Positions 27,501-35,773 of a DNA stretch of 64,000 nt are shown here, piece by piece. Within the stretch, counting starts at the first letter, position 1. Each line of letters opens with the position of its first letter. A program made the translations under genes and the position numbers. The notes under the pieces are model-generated. The model did not search any database, was not told the DNA's origin, and saw only the letters and a list, made by a program, of their open reading frames with translations. Origin of the DNA: an uncultured Chromatiaceae bacterium (lineage in GTDB: Bacteria; Pseudomonadota; Gammaproteobacteria; Enterobacterales; Alteromonadaceae); contig CALJUX010000038.1 in the NCBI GenBank assembly GCA_937978655.1, forward strand, positions 1 to 64,000, read 5' to 3'.

Positions 27501-30500
27501 ACGGCCTGCGGATTATCATTCACCGGACTGATAGTCAGGCTGACCGTCGCTGCAGCAGAACTGAATTCCGCATCGCTGGCGACAAAACTAAAGCTATCAC
27601 TGCCGTGATAGTCCGTGGCCGGCACATACCGATAACCGGCACCTTCGGCAATCAGACTGCCATGTGCAGGTTGGGATGTGATGGCAATTTTCAGCAGATC
27701 CCCTTCAGCATCAGAGGTTTCCAGAGCAATTGCGGCTGGCTCATCTTCACGCAGGGTCACTGCCGAATCCCGGGCGACCGGTGCTGTATTACTATTCAGC
27801 ACTTCCAGATTAAACGCAGCCAAATCTACGCTGGCTGTGCCATCCGATACCCGGATCACAATACCGTTGGTGCTCCCCACATCCGTACGTGCCGGAGTAC
27901 CGCTCAGTTGGCCCGTCGCCGGGTTAAACGTTGCCCAGGTTGGTTTGTTGCTGATAGTGAAGGTCAGGGTGGTCCCGACATCAATGTCTGCCGCCACTGG
28001 CGTGAAGCTATACAACACACCTGCAGTGACCTTTGTTGGCGGCGTGCCACTGATCGTGGGCGCGTCGTTGACATTGGCAACTGTGATACTGAATGCCGGT
28101 AACGTTGCATTTAAAGCACCATCACTGACACTGATCACAATACCACTGTGACTACCAACATCACCGTTGGCTGGTGTACCCGTTAATGCGCCGGTAGCGG
28201 TATCAAAGGTTGCCCAGCTGGGTTTATTGCTGATACTGAACACCAACGAGGTACCAACATCCGCATCGGCCGCAACCGGGACAAAGCTGTAGGCAATATC
28301 CTGAGTCGCCGCGGTTGCCGGGCTGCCACTGATGGTTGGCGCATCGTTACTGTTGACCACAGTGATGCTAAACGCCGTCAACGCTGTCGTTGCCACACCA
28401 TCACTGACGCTGATCACGATATTGCTGTAACTACCAACATCGCTATTGGTTGGAGTGCCGGTTAAGGCTCCAGTGGCGGTATTGAACGTTGCCCAGACCG
28501 GTTTGTTGCTGATACTGAAGGTCAGGGTAGCGCCAACATCAATGTCTGCTGCAGTAGGTACAAAGCTATACAACACATCCTGTGTTGCCGCAGCTGGCGG
28601 CGTACCACTAATTGTTGGCGCGTCATTCACATTGGTTACACTGATGCTGAAGGTAGTTAATGACGCGCTTAATTCACCGTCACTGACACTAATTACAATA
28701 CCGCTATAACTGCCGACATCGCCGTTGGCTGGTGTGCCGGTTAATGCGCCAGTCGCAGTATCAAAGGTCGCCCAGCCAGGTTTATTGCTGATCGAGAATG
28801 TCAGAACTGACCCCGTGTATGGATCTGATGCGGACGGCGTAAAACTATATGCAGCGCCTTGCGCGACGCTACTCGCCGGCGTACCGCTAATCACCGGTGC
28901 TTCATTCACATTGGTCACAACGATGGTATAGGTTTTGGTTGTACTGTCTGCTGCGGTTATTACGACAGTAATAGTGTTCGCGCCGACCGAAAGCGCAATT
29001 GGTGCTGATGCATTGCCGCTAACGACAGAAACACCATTCACGGTCACCGTCGCGGTACTGTCTGCGGTGGTCGGCGTGACAGTGATACTGCTGGTGGCAT
29101 TGCTGACTGATGCCGTATAGCTGGTCGTGCCTGACGCAAAACCCGGGCTCAAGCTGCCGCTGCTCGGTGTTAAGCCGGATAAATCGGCATTACTGCTTAA
29201 CGCCCTTGTCACCGTCACTGTGTAGGTTTTAGTAGTGGTGGCGTCTTCCGCAGTGACGACAACTGTCACGGTATTTGCGCCTACATTCAGGGCAATAGCA
29301 CCGGATGCTGCACCGCTGGCCACAGAGACACCATTTACCGTCACTGTCGATGCGCTGTCTGCTGTGGTTGGAGTGACTGTAATACTGCTGATCGCATTGC
29401 TGACTGACACCGCATAGCTGGTGGTGCCTGAGACAAAGCCCGGGCTCAAGCTGCCGCTGCTGGGTGTTAAACCGGCCAGATCGGCATTGCTGCTTAACGA
29501 TCTGGTCACTGTCACTGTGTAGGTTTTAGTAGTAGTGCCATCTTCGGCGGTCACTACTACAGTCAACGTATTAGCACCAGCCGTCAGCGCAATAGCACCG
29601 GATGCGGCACCACTGCTGACCGTCACACTGTTCACAGTGATGGTCGCGGTACTGTCCGCTGCGGTCGGAGTGACAGTGATACTGCTGGTGGCATTGTTGA
29701 CTGATGCCGTGTAGCTGGTGGTGCCTGAGGCAAAGCCGGGGCTTAAGCTGCCGCTGCTCAGTGTTAAGCCCGCCAAGTCAGCATTGCTGCTCGCCGCTCG
29801 GGTGACTGCCACTGTATATGTTTTAGTGGTGGTGCCATCTTCAGCCGTGACTACGACTGTCACAGTATTGACGCCAACCGTCAGAGCAATAGCCCCGGAT
29901 GCTGCGCCGCTGGTCACCGCAGCACCATTTACTGTCACAGTAGCTGTACTATCCGCAATAGTTGGCGTGATAGTGATACTGCTGGTGGCATTGCTGACTG
30001 ACGCCGTATAGCTGGTGGTGCCTGAAGCAAAACCCGGGCTTAAGCTGCCGCTGCTCGGTGTTAAGGCAGCCAAGTCAGCATTGCTGCTGGCCGCTCGGGT
30101 GACAGTCACTGTGTATGTTTTAGTGGTGGTACCATCTTCAGCGGTCACCACCACAGTCACAGTATTGCCGCCAACGGTCAGCGCAATAGCCCCGGACGCC
30201 GCACCGCTGGTTACGGTGGCACCGTTGACTGTCACAGTGGCTGCACTGTCCGCAGTAGTTGGCGTGATAGTGATACTGGTGGTGGCATTGCTGACTGAAA
30301 CCGTATAGCTGGTTGTCGCAGCCCCAAAGCCAGGGCTTAAAGTGCCGCTGCCTGGCGTTAAACCTGACAGATCAGCATTGCTGCTTAACGGCCGGGTCAC
30401 CGTCACTGTGTAGATTTTGGTGGTAATACCATCTTCGGCAGTAACCTCCACAGTCACAGTATTGGCGCCAACGGCCAGCGCAATAGCCCCGGATGCTGCA

Positions 30501-33500
30501 CCGCTACTCACGTATACACCGTTCACCGTCACTGTCGATGCGCTGTCTGCCGTGGTCGGAGTGACTGTGATACTGCTGGTAGCATTGCTGACCGACGCTG
30601 TATAGCTGGTGGTGCCTGAGGCAAAGCCCGGGCTTAAGCTGCCGCTACTCAGGGTCAAGCCCGACAAGTCGGCATTGGTACTGACAGCTCTGGTGACATT
30701 AAGCGTATACGTTTTTGTGGTAGTACCATCTTGCGCAGTCACAACGACGGCGACAATGTTGGTCCCCACATTAAGCGCAATAGCACCGGATGCCGTACCA
30801 CTGCTGACTGTCACGCCGCTCACCGTGACGGTAGCAGTATTCACTGCCGTAGTCGGTGTGACGGTGATACTGCTGGTGGCATTGTTGACTGACACCGCGT
30901 AGCTGGTGGTGCCTGCGGCAAAACCCGGGCTTAAACTGCCACTGCTGGTTGTTAAACCGGAAAGATCAGCATTGCTGCTGGCCGCACGGGTCACGGTCAC
31001 TGTGTATGTTTTAGTGCTGGAACCATTTTCTGCGGTCACGACAACAGTCACCGTATTGGCACCCACCGCCAAGGCAACAGCGCCGGATGCTGCACCGCTG
31101 GTCACTGACACGCCGTTCACCGTGATAGTCGCAGCACTATCTGACGAGGTTGGTGTGACGGTGATACTACTGGTCGCGTTGCCAACCGAAGCGGTATAGC
31201 TGATAGTGCCAGCGGCAAAGCCTGGTGACAAAGTGCCGGAACTCAGGCTTAAAGCCGATAAATCTGCATTGGTGTTGAGCGCCGTGGTGGTAAAGGTTGT
31301 GGTCGAGCCAGCACCAGTACCATTCGCATTCAGGGCGTATGCCGCAACACTATACTGGCTGCCTGCAGTCAGGCCGGTAAGCCCAATCGAATAAGCGCCG
31401 GTTGTACCGCTGGTAGTGCTTTTGAATACGGTGCTGCCATTGACTTCGGCATAGGTCGGAGTCGAATCTGCGGTGGTTAACGCATAAACCACACCCCGCT
31501 CCGTCACTGCTGAACCGGCATCTGAGGTCACGTCGCCGCCAACGGATGCAGTTGTTTTAGTAATACTGGACGCTGCTGCTGTGGTCACTGTTGGCGTGTT
31601 GTTGACGGCATATTCAATATTGGCCAGCATGCCTGTAGCACTGACAAATTTTACGCTATTCCCATCTACGGTACTACCAATATAGGCCCCAACCCCATCC
31701 AGTGCGGTGGTAGTCCAGGTCGCGCCGTCATCATCCGAAGCAACCAGATATGCAGGGTAACTGCTGTCTGCCACATTATTAAGAATGCCAACGATGCTGC
31801 CATTGACATAACGGAATGCCCCCTGGTTCCAGTCTGCAGCAATTTGGCTGCCGCCCGGCGCGCCGGTGATAAAGGCCTTGGCACTATAACTGCCAGCATT
31901 GGTTGGTGTTGTGGTCGAGGTGCTGAAAAAAGTATAGGCACTGCTACCAGAATCGTACTCGCTCCCAGTGATCACATATTTACTGCCGGTCCAGACCGCA
32001 TCGGTGTAATAAGCATTATTGCCGCTTAACGTCGGGGTACTGTCCGTCCAGGTAATGCCATCAGGTGAGGTGTAGACCACACCTAAAGATGTATTATTGT
32101 CGTAGCCAAGCCCAAAAAAAGTGCCATTTTCATACTTCACACGGAAAAACCAGGTGTTCAGTGTTTCAACGACGGACAGACTGGACAGGTTGGAACCGCG
32201 CCAGATTTTCCACTGATTGCTCCCGTCATAACCCGACACAACATAATTAATGCCGTCAAACAACACAGATTTATACACATTGCCGGTATGAGTTCCGGCA
32301 TTGGTCCAGCTGCTGCCGTTTGCAGAAGTCGCGATAACGCTATCACCGACCGCAACATATTGGCTGCCATCCCAAACAACGTCTTCAAAGGACTTGGTCC
32401 CGGTGCGGGTCGCTAATCCGCCTAAAGTCGGCCAGCTGGACGACGTATTTGATACTGCAGAAGAGTCATTTCCCTGAGCACCCACCAAGGAAAAACCGCC
32501 AGCACCATTGGTCGCAATACCGTTATAACTGCCGGTAACAAAATGGTAGCTCAGGCCGTCATCAGACACTGCCAGCCCTTCATTGCCCCATTGAATGTAT
32601 TTACCATTTAGCAGCGCAGCACCTTGCCCCACAATAGAGGCAGTCGGCGCTACCATGGTATAAGTGCTGCCATTGGTCGACCTGATAGTGACGCCATAAC
32701 CAAAACCAGACGCAGAGCCGAATAAAAGATAATTAGTACCGTCGTGATAACCGCGGAACATCTGGGTTGGAAAGCCTAACACGGTCGTCGAGCTATCAGG
32801 CCTGGTGACTGACGTTGAGGAAATATCGGTCCAGGTAATGGCATCGGTAGAGGTTTCGGCCTGAGATCCGGAATAAAAAGCGTAGAATCGGTCGTTCAGG
32901 AAGTAAGCGCCATTGGTTGTGGTAGCCCCGCCAGTACTGGTACTCCAGGAATTTGATGCGCCGGTCGATGAGCGGAAATAGGTAGAATTGCCAGAACTGG
33001 GACGCGCACTAATCACAATCAAACCATTGCCCGACGTGATGGTCATCAGATCATCATTGGCATTACCCACGTTAATGGTGATCGCCGACCAGGTGCTGCC
33101 GTCACTGGAAGAGAGCGCTGTTCTACTGTGGCCAACAGCATAAACATTGCCGCCGATGGCTTTGAGATCATAGAGATTTTGCGCCGTTCCCGACGTCCGT
33201 GCAGTCCATGTCAACGCATCCGGCGACGTATAGATCTTGCCTGCAGAGCCGGCCACGATATAAAGGTTGTTGAAATAGGTTAGCCGCGGACTGGTAATGC
33301 TCACGGCCGAACTGTATGTCCAACTCTCAGCATCTGTGGAGGTGTAAACCTTGCCACTACTGGTTATAGCGGCGTATTTGCCGCCACCGTATGTCACACC
33401 ATTGATCGAAGTGCCATAGGGAATGCCGGTCACTTCCGAGATTGTCGGTGCTGCAGCGTTAGCCGTGGACACCCCGCAGGCGCATATGCCCAACAGCAGT

Positions 33501-33586
33501 GCAAACAGCCAGCGGTGAACAAATTGAGATATTTGTGGGGTGACCACACGGAAATCCTGCAGAAATTTATGAGAAAACAAAGACAT
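24542..33586 (-). CDS. Giant repeat-rich surface protein with internal GlyGly-CTERM-like segment and C-terminal outer-membrane beta-barrel
   Basis: The protein has 3014 residues, with AAGGAG before the ATG. In order: a signal peptide (to about 45); a beta-propeller-like region of repeated 'YTSxDGxTW' units (about 50-660); a fibronectin-like domain; eight 99-residue cadherin-like beta-sandwich repeats (about 773-1563); four 93-residue putative-Ig (He_PIG) repeats starting N(E/D)AP(V/T)ISG; Cadherin-like/VCBS, HYR-like and Calx-beta domains; a calcium-type DTDGDLIPDNEEG repeat; a choice-of-anchor-U-like region (DGGPNDADGIANGTIVDPGG); and two more cadherin-like domains. At 2796-2816 SSGGTVGLLWLGLLVIAAWRR looks like a GlyGly-CTERM signal, yet the frame continues into a second signal-like stretch (MMLLMCLPATAQ) and a roughly 180-residue beta-barrel ending LSYRF. 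It is probably an adhesin or matrix protein. Confidence 0.85.
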   Translation of the reverse strand: MSLFSHKFLQDFRVVTPQISQFVHRWLFALLLGICACGVSTANAAAPTISEVTGIPYGTSINGVTYGGGKYAAITSSGKVYTSTDAESWTYSSAVSITSPRLTYFNNLYIVAGSAGKIYTSPDALTWTARTSGTAQNLYDLKAIGGNVYAVGHSRTALSSSDGSTWSAITINVGNANDDLMTITSGNGLIVISARPSSGNSTYFRSSTGASNSWSTSTGGATTTNGAYFLNDRFYAFYSGSQAETSTDAITWTDISSTSVTRPDSSTTVLGFPTQMFRGYHDGTNYLLFGSASGFGYGVTIRSTNGSTYTMVAPTASIVGQGAALLNGKYIQWGNEGLAVSDDGLSYHFVTGSYNGIATNGAGGFSLVGAQGNDSSAVSNTSSSWPTLGGLATRTGTKSFEDVVWDGSQYVAVGDSVIATSANGSSWTNAGTHTGNVYKSVLFDGINYVVSGYDGSNQWKIWRGSNLSSLSVVETLNTWFFRVKYENGTFFGLGYDNNTSLGVVYTSPDGITWTDSTPTLSGNNAYYTDAVWTGSKYVITGSEYDSGSSAYTFFSTSTTTPTNAGSYSAKAFITGAPGGSQIAADWNQGAFRYVNGSIVGILNNVADSSYPAYLVASDDDGATWTTTALDGVGAYIGSTVDGNSVKFVSATGMLANIEYAVNNTPTVTTAAASSITKTTASVGGDVTSDAGSAVTERGVVYALTTADSTPTYAEVNGSTVFKSTTSGTTGAYSIGLTGLTAGSQYSVAAYALNANGTGAGSTTTFTTTALNTNADLSALSLSSGTLSPGFAAGTISYTASVGNATSSITVTPTSSDSAATITVNGVSVTSGAASGAVALAVGANTVTVVVTAENGSSTKTYTVTVTRAASSNADLSGLTTSSGSLSPGFAAGTTSYAVSVNNATSSITVTPTTAVNTATVTVSGVTVSSGTASGAIALNVGTNIVAVVVTAQDGTTTKTYTLNVTRAVSTNADLSGLTLSSGSLSPGFASGTTSYTASVSNATSSITVTPTTADSASTVTVNGVYVSSGAASGAIALAVGANTVTVEVTAEDGITTKIYTVTVTRPLSSNADLSGLTPGSGTLSPGFGAATTSYTVSVSNATTSITITPTTADSAATVTVNGATVTSGAASGAIALTVGGNTVTVVVTAEDGTTTKTYTVTVTRAASSNADLAALTPSSGSLSPGFASGTTSYTASVSNATSSITITPTIADSTATVTVNGAAVTSGAASGAIALTVGVNTVTVVVTAEDGTTTKTYTVAVTRAASSNADLAGLTLSSGSLSPGFASGTTSYTASVNNATSSITVTPTAADSTATITVNSVTVSSGAASGAIALTAGANTLTVVVTAEDGTTTKTYTVTVTRSLSSNADLAGLTPSSGSLSPGFVSGTTSYAVSVSNAISSITVTPTTADSASTVTVNGVSVASGAASGAIALNVGANTVTVVVTAEDATTTKTYTVTVTRALSSNADLSGLTPSSGSLSPGFASGTTSYTASVSNATSSITVTPTTADSTATVTVNGVSVVSGNASAPIALSVGANTITVVITAADSTTKTYTIVVTNVNEAPVISGTPASSVAQGAAYSFTPSASDPYTGSVLTFSISNKPGWATFDTATGALTGTPANGDVGSYSGIVISVSDGELSASLTTFSISVTNVNDAPTISGTPPAAATQDVLYSFVPTAADIDVGATLTFSISNKPVWATFNTATGALTGTPTNSDVGSYSNIVISVSDGVATTALTAFSITVVNSNDAPTISGSPATAATQDIAYSFVPVAADADVGTSLVFSISNKPSWATFDTATGALTGTPANGDVGSHSGIVISVSDGALNATLPAFSITVANVNDAPTISGTPPTKVTAGVLYSFTPVAADIDVGTTLTFTISNKPTWATFNPATGQLSGTPARTDVGSTNGIVIRVSDGTASVDLAAFNLEVLNSNTAPVARDSAVTLREDEPAAIALETSDAEGDLLKIAITSQPAHGSLIAEGAGYRYVPATDYHGSDSFSFVASDAEFSSAAATVSLTISPVNDNPQAVADSFSVTRLDTDLYTLSVLSNDTDVDGDHLTIDGATASTGTVTFSSAGLIYQAPTGYLGQVDLRYSVSDGQQGRASAEVRLQITGTAGGNLPVITVPADVEVNATALYTKVDLGVATAVDRNGLTLPVSLVDGQTFFAPGEHIAYWQATDSQGNKAIKGQRVRVKPLISLSKDAVVTEGSDVVVQVLLNGPAPAYPVQVPYSVAGSANGNDHSLTAGVVEITSGTTGVIQFSVFEDAQTEGTENIQIALAPNLNLGSQSAMQVSIREDNIAPTVQLSVSQNGENRLTVAKNQSVVTVKAAVADQNPQDILSLQWNAAGLSGADIDGDQLQFDPSTQTPGVYMVAMTATDNGAPALTTTDQMYIVIVDALPALTGTDTDGDLIPDNEEGFADADGDGIADYLDVISDCNVVPEEGKQQVSFLAEGAPGVCLRRGQDSVLSQSGGLQLLSSEVEKDAAAQNIGGIFDFIAYGLPVPGQTYQLVLPQRLPVPANADYRKYNLVTGWGDFVSDSRNFVSSSAGERGFCPPPGDSRWSAGLTEGHWCVQVSVQDGGPNDADGIANGTIVDPGGVSILNNGNSLPVAKPDAVTTRIGIAVDVKVLANDSDADGDSLKVSQVSPQFGQVEVMADQQLRYTPAPQFSGIDRVVYSVTDGKGGTGSSELIVTVLPNNAPVAVNDVASTDDKTAVTIAVLANDSDADGDVLTVVSASAQQGTVTIQTDKSLRYQPKAGFEGTDTVRYVIADSQGMQAQGQVVITVKAYKDVIINNKSSGGTVGLLWLGLLVIAAWRRGVITMMLLMCLPATAQTSDWYGFVEAGQAKADRSAAEIRAKLSSGTLLNLEQKDSAFGVGAGYQISDAFAVELSYWDFGEASADISQSSLTPASYHELIKQVSPVLGEAVGAGGRFTVWQQQQWQLDVAGGVLSWQSEISSTMGGTELNSKFDGTDLYVAVSAGYQLSDDLNVSARWQRTQVQDNDVDLLALRLSYRF
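27780..28896 (-). repeat. Four tandem He_PIG-type repeats (about 279 bp each)
   Basis: Four successive 93-residue units begin N(E/D)AP(V/T)ISG and share TFSISNKP, WATF(D/N)xATG and ISVSDG. They are close in DNA sequence too, consistent with duplication inside the gene. Confidence 0.85.
28897..31270 (-). repeat. Eight tandem 297-bp repeats encoding cadherin-like beta-sandwich domains
   Basis: Units begin at NADL(S/A) with starts at 31270, 30973, 30676, 30379, 30082, 29785, 29488 and 29191, exactly 297 bases apart. Each carries SGxLSPGF, TSYxxSV, NATSSITVTPT and TKTYTVTVTR. The last unit is one residue shorter. The high identity and exact spacing imply recent expansion and possible copy-number change. 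Confidence 0.93.
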
Positions 33587-33858
33587 TCGTTACTCTCCTT
33601 GTCTGGAATTTGGACTGCCTTGGCGTGTCAAATGCAAAAAGGCGGCGAAAAAATAAGCTGCGGCGCTACCAGTATAAAAGGCTGTTGTAAAAATAGGAAA
33701 AATTTCCCGAAAATCTTTGTTAAAAATGGCTGAACGCGGCCAATAGTCCATTTCAGTCAAAACAGAAGCTTTTTGGCCTTTGCAGGCCGAATTCCGTTCA
33801 ACCTCAGCGTTATTCGATTTAACGTCGCGCTGATGACGGCGATAGCGAACGGATCACG

Positions 33859-34656
33859 CTACAGAGACAGGCGTTGTTTCAGTGCGCGGGCAAAGGTGCG
33901 GCTGACTTTGAGTACTTTGCCGTTTGAAAGCACTGCGTTGTATTCCGAATTGCCGAGTGGTTGCAGCTGTTCAATGTAAGTCAGGTTCACTACCGTTGAT
34001 TTATGGATGCGGACAAACAGGTCCGGCAGCCGCTCGTTAATCAGGTTTTTTAACCGCGTACGCATCACATGGGTTTCGCTGTGGGTATGCACACACATGT
34101 AATCACCGGCCGCATCTATCCACTGAATATCCTGATAGGGGATCAGCTGAATAGGACTGCGGCCATCCTGGATCACCAGTTTTTGCTGTTCGATACAATA
34201 TTGTGGTTCGGCGCTGCCGGCTGGCGCATGGGGCGTGTTCGCGGCACTGAGATGCACCACCGCATCCAGCAGCTGTGCTTTACTGGCAGTGCCGGCGCTG
34301 GCCCGCACCCGGGCAATCGCATCAGCCAGCCGCTCCAGCTTGACCGGCTTTAACAGATAATCCAGCGCCCGGACTTCAAAGGCCTGCACTGCATGCTGAT
34401 GAAAAGCCGTGACAAACACAATGGCCGGGCACAGCTCCGGTTGCAGCTGGCGGATCAGGTCAAAACCACTTTCGCCCGGCATTTCAATATCAAGAAATAC
34501 CAGCTCAGGCTGGTGCTGTTGGATCAGCGTCAACGCCTCTGCCACGCTGGCAGCCTCCGCCACCACTTCGACATCAGCAAAACTCTGTAAGCGCAGCCGC
34601 AGGCCTTCGATGGCGGCTGGTTCATCATCAACAATCAATGTGCGCAGTAAGGTCAT
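33859..34656 (-). CDS. LytTR-family response regulator
   Basis: The 265-residue protein has a receiver domain with LIVDDEP (Asp10-11), phosphoacceptor Asp56 in FLDIEMPGESG and Lys103 in DYLLKPVK, followed by a LytTR DNA-binding domain (about 160-262; motifs YMCVHTHSETHVMR, then FVRIHKSTVVNL). It overlaps the sensor kinase gene by 4 bases (ATGA). It should be activated by that kinase and bind direct-repeat sites. The preceding GH3 and TonB-receptor genes on the same strand suggest a link to carbohydrate uptake, but the target is not known. Confidence 0.94.
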   Translation of the reverse strand: MTLLRTLIVDDEPAAIEGLRLRLQSFADVEVVAEAASVAEALTLIQQHQPELVFLDIEMPGESGFDLIRQLQPELCPAIVFVTAFHQHAVQAFEVRALDYLLKPVKLERLADAIARVRASAGTASKAQLLDAVVHLSAANTPHAPAGSAEPQYCIEQQKLVIQDGRSPIQLIPYQDIQWIDAAGDYMCVHTHSETHVMRTRLKNLINERLPDLFVRIHKSTVVNLTYIEQLQPLGNSEYNAVLSNGKVLKVSRTFARALKQRLSL

Positions 34657-35732
34657 TGGGCCTCCGTTGATGCTGTAGCGGGCAATTCCAGCGGGATACG
34701 GATCTGGATCCAGGCGCCTTGCTGCGGCCTGTTGCCGTACTGAAACAGGCTGTGGCCGGGATAAATCAGCGCCAGCCGGGCTGCACAGTTTTGCAGACCG
34801 ATACCGCTCGACGTCGCGGCAGGCTGCGCGCTAAAGCCGCTGCCATTGTCCAGCATAGAGATCAGCAGATAGTCCTGCTGCCGGCTGAAACTGACGCTGA
34901 CAGCATATTGGCTTTGTGACTGCTGCATGCCATGTTTCAGCGCATTTTCCGCCAGCGGCTGCAACAGCAAAGACGGCATCAGCAGGTGACGGACGTCATC
35001 GTCGGCACTGACGGTCAACGCCAGCTTGTCGCGAAACCGACACTGTTCCACGGCGAAATAGGTTTGCAGAATGTCGATCTCTTCCGCCACTGTCACTTTG
35101 GCCAGCGGGTCGGTATAGAGGCTGTAACGCAGCAAATCACAGAGTTTTTCCAGCATCGATACCGCATGCTGATTGTCCTGCCGCAAAATCAGCGTGCAAA
35201 TCGCGTTGATGCTGTTGAACATAAAATGCGGATTGAGCTGATAACGCAGCATTTTCAGCTGCGCTTCTTTGGCCAGATCAAGCGCTTCGGCGGCTTTTTG
35301 CCGCTGCTCCATGGTCTCAAACGTCGCTTTGTAGGCGAAATATAAGGCGGTCCAGGTCAGCAAAATTGTTAAAGACGCCGAGTGCCAGGTACCGACATCA
35401 AACCAGGTCATCGGCTGCCAGACCTGGCCGTACAACCATTGTAACGTCAGCCACTTCCACTGGGTCCAGACCAGACATCCAAGCAGCAACACGGCCAGAT
35501 GCGAGCCGATTTTCCGCCGCGCCGGCTGCTGGCTGAGGCGCTTGTAACAGCTGCGCAGCAGCAGTGTCAGAGCAAAGCCAAAGCAAGTGTCCAGCAGCAG
35601 ATGCGGCAGATTCACCGACCAGGGTTCCTGGCTGGGAATTTTAATCATCAGCTCGGTCAGCACGGCATACACCGCCCAACCACCACATTGGCAGAGCCAG
35701 AATAATTGCTGACGGCTGAAGTTTTGCACCAC
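34653..35732 (-). CDS. LytS/YehU-type sensor histidine kinase
   Basis: The 359-residue protein starts at GTG 35732 (another GTG follows directly). Four membrane helices span about 12-32, 42-60, 78-100 and 115-135. The His_kinase (PF06580) domain has the phosphoacceptor His169 in QLNPHFMFNSINAI and a C-terminal ATPase domain with PLAENALKHG and DNGSGF motifs. It pairs with the LytTR regulator. It lies 41 bases after the GH3 gene, so it may be in the same operon. The ligand is unknown; there is no large periplasmic domain. Confidence 0.93.
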   Translation of the reverse strand: MVQNFSRQQLFWLCQCGGWAVYAVLTELMIKIPSQEPWSVNLPHLLLDTCFGFALTLLLRSCYKRLSQQPARRKIGSHLAVLLLGCLVWTQWKWLTLQWLYGQVWQPMTWFDVGTWHSASLTILLTWTALYFAYKATFETMEQRQKAAEALDLAKEAQLKMLRYQLNPHFMFNSINAICTLILRQDNQHAVSMLEKLCDLLRYSLYTDPLAKVTVAEEIDILQTYFAVEQCRFRDKLALTVSADDDVRHLLMPSLLLQPLAENALKHGMQQSQSQYAVSVSFSRQQDYLLISMLDNGSGFSAQPAATSSGIGLQNCAARLALIYPGHSLFQYGNRPQQGAWIQIRIPLELPATASTEAQ

Positions 35733-35773
35733 CTGTTACCCCGGATTTATCAAGTTATTGCCCGGCCGCAGCC

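Noticed and set aside
27284..28102. A 272-codon plus-strand frame
   Set aside because: Antisense to the giant gene, no ribosome site and no family pattern.
28446..31199. Evenly spaced plus-strand frames of about 97 codons
   Set aside because: They are antisense shadows of the tandem repeats in the giant gene.
28897..31270. CRISPR array
   Set aside because: The repeats are 297 bases and encode protein domains; there are no short repeats with unique spacers.
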